Origin: Streptomyces mirabilis
GTDB taxonomy: Bacteria; Actinomycetota; Actinomycetes; Streptomycetales; Streptomycetaceae
Reading direction: 5' to 3'
Length of the DNA: 64,000 nucleotides
Assembly (NCBI RefSeq): GCF_039503195.1
Contig: NZ_JBCJKP010000001.1
Coordinates: 10,044,001 to 10,108,000, forward strand
The position numbers and the translations under genes were made by a program. The notes under the pieces were generated by a model. The model had not been told where the DNA came from, ran no database searches, and saw nothing but the letters and a program-made list of their open reading frames with translations. Positions 58,241 to 64,000 of the stretch are shown here, one piece after another. The stretch's first letter is position 1. Each line of letters opens with the position of its first letter.

Positions 58241-59266
58241 ATGACCAGCTATCGCGTCGCGCAGGTGACCGCCCCCGGCGGTTCGTTCGAGGTCGTCGAG
58301 CGTGAGGTACCGCAGCCGGGCCCCCGACACGTACGGATCACCGTCGACGCCTGCGGGGTGTGCCACAGCGACACCTTGTTCGTGAACGCCGGCGTTCCCG
58401 GCGTGACGTTCCCGGTGGTCCCCGGGCATGAGATCGCCGGGCGGATCGCGGAACTCGGCGAGGGGACGGGGGACTGGGGCTGGCAGGTGGGGGACCGGGT
58501 GGCGGTGGGCTGGTTCGGCGGCGCGTGCGGCCATTGCACGCCCTGTCGGCAGGGCGACTTCATCGTCTGTGAGAACCTGCGGGTCCCCGGATGGGCGTAC
58601 GACGGTGGATACGCGCAGACGGCGGTCGTGCCCGTGGACGCGCTGGCCCGGATCCCCGACGCGCTGGCGGCCACCGACGCGGGGCCTCTGGCCTGCGCGG
58701 GCGTGACCATGTTCAACGGCCTGCGGCGCAGCTCGGCGCGGTCAGGTGACCTGGTCGCCGTTCTCGGCATCGGCGGCCTCGGACACCTGGGGGTGAAGTA
58801 CGCGGCCGCGATGGGTTTCGAGACCGTGGCCATCGCCCGCGGTGGCGACAAGGCCGACTTCGCCAAGCAGCTCGGCGCGCACCACTACGTCGACAGCACG
58901 GCCGGCACTCCGGTCGCCGACGCGCTTCAGTCCCTCGGGGGTGCACAGGTCGTCCTGGCCACCGCGTCGAACTCCGCCGCCATCACCGCGACCGTGGATG
59001 GTCTGGGTCCCCGCGGTGAGCTGGTGGTCATCGGCGTGGACGCGGAGCCGCTCGGCATCACCCCGGCCCAGCTGCTGACGGCGGGCAAGGTCGTCAGCGG
59101 CCACCCGAGCGGTACCTCGCAGGACATCCAGGACACCATGGAGTTCAGCGCCCTGCACGGCATCCGTCCGATGACCGAGGTCGTGACGCTGGGCGAGACC
59201 GACGAGGCGTACCAGAAGATGCTCTCCGGTGCCGCCCGCTTCCGGATGGTGCTCACCATGAGCTGA
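58241..59266 (+). CDS. Zinc-dependent alcohol dehydrogenase
   Basis: The protein has 341 aa. Catalytic zinc ligands lie in CGVCHSDTLF (Cys44) and VPGHEIAGRI, and the structural zinc lobe is GACGHCTPCRQGDFIVC. The cofactor motif is GIGGLGHLGVKYAAAMG. It resembles AdhA/YahK-type NAD(P)-dependent dehydrogenases that act on primary alcohols or aldehydes. It seems to be transcribed alone and no pathway can be inferred from its neighbours. Confidence 0.9.
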   Translation: MTSYRVAQVTAPGGSFEVVEREVPQPGPRHVRITVDACGVCHSDTLFVNAGVPGVTFPVVPGHEIAGRIAELGEGTGDWGWQVGDRVAVGWFGGACGHCTPCRQGDFIVCENLRVPGWAYDGGYAQTAVVPVDALARIPDALAATDAGPLACAGVTMFNGLRRSSARSGDLVAVLGIGGLGHLGVKYAAAMGFETVAIARGGDKADFAKQLGAHHYVDSTAGTPVADALQSLGGAQVVLATASNSAAITATVDGLGPRGELVVIGVDAEPLGITPAQLLTAGKVVSGHPSGTSQDIQDTMEFSALHGIRPMTEVVTLGETDEAYQKMLSGAARFRMVLTMS

Positions 59267-59410
59267 CACGGCGGCCCAGTGGCCCGGATGGCGTTCGACG
59301 AAGGGGGCCAGGACCTCCGGGGACGGCCGCGGGGGACCCTCCCGTCGGGCCAGGGCGGTGGCCTCGGCGTGGGAGGCGGCGCCCGTCTTGCCGAGCAGGC
59401 GCTCGGATCA
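59257..59410 (-). pseudogene. Remnant of a LuxR-type DNA-binding C-terminus
   Basis: Read leftwards from 59410, after an in-frame TGA, the sequence is SERLLGKTGAASHAEATALARREG. This looks like the last helices of a LuxR/NarL HTH domain (compare ..VSRLLAKTGAASRAEATAL..). The upstream two-thirds of the HTH and any sensor domain are missing. It overlaps the 3-prime end of the alcohol dehydrogenase gene on the opposite strand. A decayed fragment. Confidence 0.5.
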
Positions 59411-59929
59411 GGACCACCGCGTCCCGTACGACGGCGGAGGGGCGACCGGGCCGGCGCGGCACCAGCGGTACCCGTCGCGCTCCACCTGCCACAGCGGCCG
59501 CAGCCGTAGGGGATCAGGCCGACGGGACGGCCCCCGGTGGCGCAGCGTCCACGTGACCCCGTCGCGGAAACCCGCGGGGCGCACCCGCGCGGAGTGGAAC
59601 CAGCCCCGGCGGAAGCGCTGCCTCTCGGTGTCCGCGTCGGCGTCCTCGGACGTGCTGGACGGCGATCTGCTGTCCGTCGACTTCCACGACGTCACGTGGG
59701 TCCGGGTCGGCCGGATCGTGTTCGAGGGGCGGATCGTCTTCGCGCGCGGGACACGCTCCACGGCCGGTCCTCACCGCCTGGACCTAGCCGACGGTCGCCA
59801 TGTGCGTCAACTCCCCTTACCTGGCTGGCAATTAATCGACCGCGCATTGGTCCCGTCGACGGGCGTGGCCTAGCATCGGGCTCACCCGATACCCCTGGGG
59901 GTATACCCGAGGATTGTGAGGAGCCCGCC
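59267..59929. other. 663-nt stretch without intact gene
   Basis: The left 150 nt carry the LuxR-like remnant. The middle, 59420-59860, has open frames on both strands (for example minus 59408-59761), but none shows a recognisable family, hydrophobic pattern or ribosome-binding site. It may be decayed coding DNA. The right end holds the CstR/CsoR-type operator at 59889-59906. Confidence 0.45.
59889..59906 (+). promoter_or_regulatory. CsoR/CstR-type operator 1
   Basis: ATACCCCTGGGGGTATAC is a G/C-tract palindrome flanked by AT, the known shape of CsoR-family sites. It is 24 nt upstream of the sulfide:quinone reductase start codon. The downstream sulfur genes point to the persulfide sensor CstR rather than copper sensing CsoR. 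Confidence 0.75.
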
Positions 59930-61156
59930 ATGCCCTCCACCCACCCCGCCTCCGGCGCCGCCCGCGACCACTTCCAGGTGTTGATCATCGGAGGTGGAAC
60001 CGCGGGCATCACCGTCGCGGCCCGCCTGCGGCGCGCCGGTCTCGGCGACATCGCGGTGCTCGAACCGGCCGACGTCCACTGGTATCAGCCGCTGTGGACC
60101 CTGGTCGGCGGCGGCCGGGCCCCACTCGGTGTCACCCACCGCCCCGAAGCCTCCGTCGTGCCCAGGCAGGTGCACTGGATCCGCGAGGCCGCCACCGCTG
60201 TCGACCCCGAGGCGCGGACCGTCACCACGACGCACCGCACCATCGGCTACGACCACCTCGTGATGGCACCCGGTCTCCAACTGGACTGGGACGCGATCCC
60301 CGGCCTCGGCGCCGCCGTCGGGCACGGTGCCGTATCCAGCAACTACGCCTTCGAGTACGCCCCGTACACCTGGGAACTCATCCGTGGCCTGCGCTCGGGC
60401 ACCGCGGTCTTCACCCAGCCGAGCGGCCCGGTGAAATGTGGCGGCGCCCCGCAGAAGATCGCCTATCTGGCCGCCGACCACTGGCGCAGGCAGGGGGTCC
60501 TGGACCGTATCCGGGTGGTCCTCGTGCTGCCCGCCGACTCCATGTTCGGCGTACCGGTCTGGCGCAGGGCCTTGGAACGCGTCGCCGAGCGTTACGGCAT
60601 CGAGGTCCGGCTGAACTCCGAGATGACCTCCGTCGACGGCGCGGCCCGTCGGCTCACCGTGGCCGACCGCTCCACCGGCGCCGAGGACGGCCTCGCGTTC
60701 GACCTGCTCCATGCCGTACCGCCGCAGCGCGCGCCGGGCTGGGTCGAGGGCGGCCCGCTGGCCGATCCCGCGAGCCCCTACGGCTACGTCGAAGTGGACA
60801 AGCACACCCTGCAACACCCACGGCACCGCCATGTCTTCGCCCTTGGCGACGTCGCCAACCTGCCCACCTCCAAGACCGGCGCCGCCGTCCGAAAGCAGGC
60901 CCCCGTCCTGGTGGCCAACCTGCTGGCCGAGATCAACGGCGAGCACCGTGAACAGCGCCGCTACGACGGTTACACGTCCTGCCCGTTGGTCACGGCCCGC
61001 GGCAAGGTGCTGCTCGCCGAGTTCGACTACGACCAGCGCCCCGCCCCCAGTATCCCCCTGCTGGACACCACCAAGGAGCGCCGCGACATGTGGCTGCTCA
61101 AGCGGTACGGCCTGCCTGCCCTGTACTGGCGCGGCATGCTCAAGGGCCTCGTCTAG
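59930..61156 (+). CDS. sqr: Sulfide:quinone oxidoreductase-type flavoprotein
   Basis: The protein has 408 aa, from the ATG at 59930 (GAGGAG upstream). It has the FAD motif VLIIGGGTAGITVAARLRRAG (residues 17-37), the redox-active Cys170 in QPSGPVKCGGAPQKIAYLA, and a second Cys near 352 (GYTSCPLVTARGKVLLAEFDY). ALGDVANLPTSKTGAAVRKQAP is the usual C-terminal flavin block. This is a type II/eukaryotic-like SQR that oxidises H2S to a persulfide at the membrane and passes electrons to quinone. The next gene is the matching persulfide dioxygenase, 142 nt away with its own operators. Confidence 0.9.
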   Translation: MPSTHPASGAARDHFQVLIIGGGTAGITVAARLRRAGLGDIAVLEPADVHWYQPLWTLVGGGRAPLGVTHRPEASVVPRQVHWIREAATAVDPEARTVTTTHRTIGYDHLVMAPGLQLDWDAIPGLGAAVGHGAVSSNYAFEYAPYTWELIRGLRSGTAVFTQPSGPVKCGGAPQKIAYLAADHWRRQGVLDRIRVVLVLPADSMFGVPVWRRALERVAERYGIEVRLNSEMTSVDGAARRLTVADRSTGAEDGLAFDLLHAVPPQRAPGWVEGGPLADPASPYGYVEVDKHTLQHPRHRHVFALGDVANLPTSKTGAAVRKQAPVLVANLLAEINGEHREQRRYDGYTSCPLVTARGKVLLAEFDYDQRPAPSIPLLDTTKERRDMWLLKRYGLPALYWRGMLKGLV

Positions 61157-61221
61157 GGCGCCCTCGCCGTCGCCGGCGGTCGCCGGCTGTCCCTGAAGCA
61201 CCTCCGCGCATACGCCTGGAG

Positions 61222-61237
61222 ATACCCCCCAGGGTAT
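61222..61237 (+). promoter_or_regulatory. CsoR/CstR-type operator 2
   Basis: ATACCCCCCAGGGTAT is the first of two closely spaced sites upstream of the persulfide dioxygenase gene, 61 nt before the start codon. Confidence 0.75.
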
Positions 61238-61258
61238 ATCTGTTACGGTGGATGTCAG

Positions 61259-61274
61259 ATACCCCCTGGGGTAC
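61259..61274 (+). promoter_or_regulatory. CsoR/CstR-type operator 3
   Basis: ATACCCCCTGGGGTAC lies 37 nt (center to center) from operator 2 and 24 nt before the GTG start. The paired sites suggest cooperative repression. Confidence 0.75.
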
Positions 61275-61298
61275 TTTCAACCGGAAGGAGCCGAACCC

Positions 61299-62672
61299 GT
61301 GTTCTTCGTCGACACCCTGGAGTTCGAGGGCCTGGGCAACCGCAGCTACCTGGCCGGCGGCCCTGGCGAGGCGGTCGTGATCGATCCCCCGCGCGACATC
61401 GATCAGGTGATCGCCGCCGCCGCCCGGCGAGGCGTGCGGATCGCGTACGTGGCCGAGACGCACCTGCACAACGACTACGTGAGCGGCGGACTCGAACTGG
61501 CCCGGGTCACCGGTGCCCGCTATCTGGTCCCGGTCGGGGCCTCGGTGTCCTTCGCCCGCACCCCGGTCGCCGACGGCGACACCGTCACGGTCGACCGGGG
61601 CCTGGCCCTGAGGGCACTGGCCACCCCGGGCCACACCCCGCACCACACGTCCTATGTCCTGGAAGAGGACGGGCACGGCGTGGCCGCCTTCACCGGCGGA
61701 TCACTGCTGATCGGTACGGTGGGGCGGCCGGACCTGGTCGAACCGCGGCTGACCGAGCAGCTGGCCCGCGCGCAGTACGCCTCCGCCCGCCGTCTTGCCG
61801 AGGAGCTGGACGACGAGGTGCCGGTGCTGCCCACGCACGGGTTCGGCAGTTTCTGCTCCGGATCCCAGGCCGAGGGGGACACCTCCACGATCGGGCGGGA
61901 ACGCAAGACCAACGAAGCCCTCATCCGCGACGTGGACACCTTCGTCGCCGACCTGCTCGCCGGTCTGGACGACGTCCCGGCGTACTACGCGCACATGGGC
62001 CCGGCCAACGCCGCGGGCCCCGCTCCCGTCGACCTCACCCCGCCACGTCCGGCCGACGCAGCACAGATCGCCCAGCGGCTGGCGGCCGGTGAATGGGTCG
62101 TCGACCTGCGCAACCGTGTCGCGTTCGCCCAGGGGCACGTCGCCGGCTCCTTCAACTTCGAGGGCGACGGCAAGCCGGCCACCTACCTGGCCTGGCTGAT
62201 CCCATGGGGCAAGCCCGTCACGCTGCTCGCCGACACACCCGAGCGGATCGCCGCGGCACAGCGGGAGCTGGCCCGGGTCGGCATCGACCGGCCGGTCGCC
62301 GCCGCCACCGGCGGCCCCTGGGACTGGGTGCCCGGGGGAGCGGAGCCGCGGTCCTTCCCACGCGCGACCTTCGCCGACCTCGCCGCCCGCCGCGGTCGCG
62401 GCGAGGACGTGGTGGTGCTGGACGTGCGGCGCGACTCCGAGCGCGCGGGCGGCTCCGTGGAGGGTTCGGTGCACATCCCCATCCATGAACTGCCCGGTCG
62501 TCTCGGGGAGGTGCCCGCGGGGGAGGTGTGGGTGCACTGCGCGGGCGGGATGCGCGCGGCGATCGCCGCCTCCTTCCTGGACGCCGCGGGACGCGGCGTG
62601 GTCGCCGTGGACGACAGCTTCGACGCCGCCGTCGAGGCCGGACTGACCCTCACCAGGTCCAGCACGGGCTGA
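61299..62672 (+). CDS. Persulfide dioxygenase fused to two rhodanese domains (CstB-like)
   Basis: The protein has 457 aa. The start is the GTG at 61299 (AAGGAG 8 nt upstream); an upstream in-frame start would overlap operator 3. Residues 1-235 form an ETHE1-type MBL-fold with THLHNDY (His55, His57, Asp59) and ATPGHTPHHTSY. Residues about 250-340 are a rhodanese domain without active Cys. Residues about 360-457 are a second rhodanese with the active loop VHCAGGMRA. Such MBL-Rhod-Rhod proteins oxidise persulfide to sulfite or thiosulfate. It acts after SQR. Confidence 0.9.
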   Translation: MFFVDTLEFEGLGNRSYLAGGPGEAVVIDPPRDIDQVIAAAARRGVRIAYVAETHLHNDYVSGGLELARVTGARYLVPVGASVSFARTPVADGDTVTVDRGLALRALATPGHTPHHTSYVLEEDGHGVAAFTGGSLLIGTVGRPDLVEPRLTEQLARAQYASARRLAEELDDEVPVLPTHGFGSFCSGSQAEGDTSTIGRERKTNEALIRDVDTFVADLLAGLDDVPAYYAHMGPANAAGPAPVDLTPPRPADAAQIAQRLAAGEWVVDLRNRVAFAQGHVAGSFNFEGDGKPATYLAWLIPWGKPVTLLADTPERIAAAQRELARVGIDRPVAAATGGPWDWVPGGAEPRSFPRATFADLAARRGRGEDVVVLDVRRDSERAGGSVEGSVHIPIHELPGRLGEVPAGEVWVHCAGGMRAAIAASFLDAAGRGVVAVDDSFDAAVEAGLTLTRSSTG

Positions 62673-62746
62673 CTCTCACCTGGTCCAGCGCGCGCCGTCC
62701 CTCACCTGGTCCAGCACGGGCTGACTTCCACCTGGTCCGCCATGGA
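62643..62746 (+). repeat. Four 26-bp tandem repeats overlapping the dioxygenase stop
   Basis: Copies start at 62643, 62669, 62695 and 62721, with core CTCACCTGGTCCAGCACGGG. The first lies within the last codons of the persulfide dioxygenase gene (LTRSSTG-stop) and the others run into the spacer. This looks like the gene end duplicated three times. Confidence 0.9.
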
Positions 62747-62844
62747 TCGACCCGCACCCGGTCCCGTACGGACTGCTGGACCTCAGCCAGACCCTCACGG
62801 AACCCCCGCCCCCCGCCGCAACACCCGTTCGGAGTGATGAACCC

Positions 62845-63264
62845 ATGTTCTTCCGCAGCCGCAGCCGCAGCCGCAGCCGCAGCCGCAGCCGCAGCCGCAG
62901 CCGCAGCCGCAGCCGCAGTCGTGCCTCCCGTCGTCTCGACCCCGTCCAGGCCCACCAGCGGGCCGCCCACGGCCAGGCCGTCCTGGTCGACGTCCGTGAA
63001 ACCGCCGAGTGGGAGGCCGGACACGCACCGGATGCGCTGCACCTGCCCCTGTCCCGGCTGGTGGCGGGGGAGGTCCTGCCACCAGCCGCCCAGGGCAGGC
63101 CGGTCGTGGCGATCTGCCGCTCCGGTCGGCGTTCCCGGCAGGCCGTCGAGATCCTGACCGGCCGTGGGACGGAGGCCACCGATGTCACCGGCGGCATGGT
63201 CGCCTGGGCGCGGGCCGGTCTGCCGGTGGCCGGCCCGGACGGAGACGACGGTGCCATAGCGTGA
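62845..63264 (+). CDS. Single-domain rhodanese with an (Arg-Ser)11 N-terminal tract
   Basis: The protein has 139 aa if it starts at the ATG at 62845 (GGAG 10 nt upstream; no better start exists before the domain). After MFF come eleven Arg-Ser dipeptides encoded by (CGCAGC)10-CGCAGT. The rhodanese domain spans residues about 30-135 (AVLVDVRETAEWEAGHAPDA, DVTGGMVAWARAGLPV), with the catalytic Cys in AICRSGRRSRQA. It may shuttle sulfane sulfur from the SQR/dioxygenase pair. The Arg-Ser tract has no known role in this family. GTG of the next gene overlaps its stop. Confidence 0.85.
   Translation: MFFRSRSRSRSRSRSRSRSRSRSRSRASRRLDPVQAHQRAAHGQAVLVDVRETAEWEAGHAPDALHLPLSRLVAGEVLPPAAQGRPVVAICRSGRRSRQAVEILTGRGTEATDVTGGMVAWARAGLPVAGPDGDDGAIA
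62854..62919 (+). repeat. Hexanucleotide microsatellite (CGCAGC)11
   Basis: Ten perfect CGCAGC units and a final CGCAGT lie in frame at the start of the rhodanese gene. On the opposite strand and in other frames the same DNA would give polyalanine and similar, which explains the low-complexity open frames there. Confidence 0.95.
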
Positions 63265-64000
63265 GCGCGTTCGTTCTTGCGCTCGTCGCCGGGGCCCTGG
63301 TCGGTCTCGCGCTGGGCGCGCTGGGCGGGGGAGGCAGCGTCCTCGCCGTGCCCGCTCTGATCTACCTGCTCGGTTTCACCCCGGCAGCGGCCACCACCGC
63401 AAGCCTCCTGATCGTCACCGCCACCTCACTGACGGCCCTGTTCGGCCACGCCCGCAGCGGCCATGTGCGATGGCGGGCCGGCACGCTGTTCGCGGCCGCC
63501 GGCATCGTCCCGGCGGTGGCGGCCGGAGCGGCGTCGGCCCGGCTGCCGCAGCCGCTGCTGATCGCCGCGTTCGCCGCCGTCGCCGCGCTGGCGGCCACCC
63601 GCATGCTGCGCCCCTCCCGGGCGACGTCCGCAGCGGAGCCCGGCGCTGTTCGTCCGGCCAGGGCCCTCGGCACCGGAGCGGGGCTGGGCGCGCTGACCGG
63701 ACTGCTGGGGGTGGGCGGCGGGTTCCTCGCCGTGCCGGCCCTGGTCACCGTCCTGGCCTTCGAGATGCAGGCCGCCATCGGCACCAGCCTGCTGATCATC
63801 TCGGTCAACTCGCTGGCCTCGCTGCTCACCCGCGGTGCCACGACGTCGGGCCTGGACTGGACGTTGATCGCGCCCTTCACCGGGACCGCGATCCTGGGCG
63901 CCTGGGACGGCAAACGCCTGGCCGGCAAGGTCTCGGGCCCCCTCCTTCAGCGCACCTTCGCCGTGGTCCTGCTGGCGGTCGCCGTGTTCATGCTCGTCGA
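63261..64000 (+). CDS. TauE/SafE-family membrane transporter (truncated by window edge)
   Basis: Starts at the GTG at 63261 in a GTGA overlap. At least 246 aa are present without stop. Six to seven helices are visible, with the two family repeats GALVGLALGALGGGGSVLAVPALIYLLG and GLGALTGLLGVGGGFLAVPALVTVL. TauE/SafE proteins move organosulfonates, sulfite or thiosulfate, so it probably exports the sulfite or thiosulfate formed by the upstream genes. The C-terminus is outside the window. Confidence 0.88.
   Translation, partial: MSAFVLALVAGALVGLALGALGGGGSVLAVPALIYLLGFTPAAATTASLLIVTATSLTALFGHARSGHVRWRAGTLFAAAGIVPAVAAGAASARLPQPLLIAAFAAVAALAATRMLRPSRATSAAEPGAVRPARALGTGAGLGALTGLLGVGGGFLAVPALVTVLAFEMQAAIGTSLLIISVNSLASLLTRGATTSGLDWTLIAPFTGTAILGAWDGKRLAGKVSGPLLQRTFAVVLLAVAVFMLV

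Noticed and set aside
59408..59761. Minus-strand ORF of 117 codons in the spacer before sqr
   Set aside because: No recognisable domain, ribosome-binding site or conserved context; GC-rich frames of this size are common by chance here.
62650..63082. Polyalanine and Gly/Cys-repeat proteins on the minus strand
   Set aside because: They are other-frame translations of the (CGCAGC)11 repeat and lack coding features.

Overview
High-GC (about 70 percent) actinobacterial DNA, almost certainly Streptomyces or a close relative. Signs of this are the strong GC bias at third codon positions, frequent GTG/TTG starts, ATGA start/stop overlaps, secreted glycoside hydrolases carrying ricin-type (CBM13) lectin modules, a chitinase-type direct-repeat promoter, and a two-gene ATP-grasp RiPP locus of the streptomycete type. 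No rRNA, tRNA, CRISPR array, prophage or insertion sequence was seen.

Layout. 1-2.8 kb: partial TerD-like gene and small housekeeping/hypothetical genes. 3.1-10.7 kb: secreted carbohydrate block (RpiR/MurR regulator, GH105-type hydrolase, ThuA-lectin protein, lectin-beta-helix protein, GH18-lectin protein with its own promoter). 10.8-16.9 kb: membrane proteins, a cholesterol-oxidase-like flavoprotein, an aldo/keto reductase and an FAD monooxygenase. 17-19.5 kb: a GH92 gene broken by one in-frame TAG. 20.8-22 kb: graspetide precursor plus ATP-grasp maturase.

22.1-46.2 kb is the most interesting part. It is a large catabolic island with a branched-chain-amino-acid-type ABC importer (permease and both ATPases fused in one protein), flavin and zinc oxidoreductases, three acyl-CoA dehydrogenases, two enoyl-CoA hydratases, a DUF35 plus SCP2-type thiolase pair, an aminoglycoside-phosphotransferase-like kinase next to an acyl-CoA dehydrogenase (LvaA/LvaC-like), several SDRs, two NTF2-fold proteins, an EthD-like protein, an acyl-CoA ligase and a metallo-beta-lactamase-fold hydrolase. 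A TetR regulator sits inside it. I find seven copies of one palindromic motif, consensus TGAACTCAGTTCAGTAA, in front of its transcription units and not elsewhere in the window by eye. This looks like a self-contained regulon for importing and beta-oxidising an unidentified carboxylic acid, probably passing through a gamma-hydroxyacyl-CoA.

46.4-58 kb: a TolB-like/amidohydrolase exported protein, a frameshifted degenerate protein kinase, a PobA-like hydroxylase, and a GH78 alpha-rhamnosidase divergent from a serine hydrolase across a LacI-type palindrome. 58.2-64 kb: a zinc alcohol dehydrogenase, then a sulfide-oxidation operon (sulfide:quinone reductase, persulfide dioxygenase-rhodanese, a rhodanese with an (Arg-Ser)11 N-terminus, TauE-like exporter) controlled by CsoR/CstR-type operators.

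Two themes recur. First, short tandem repeats (6 to 26 bp units) are unusually common, both between genes and inside coding regions. Second, three genes are interrupted (GH92 by a stop, one SDR and one kinase by frameshifts). This may be real decay or base-level assembly error.
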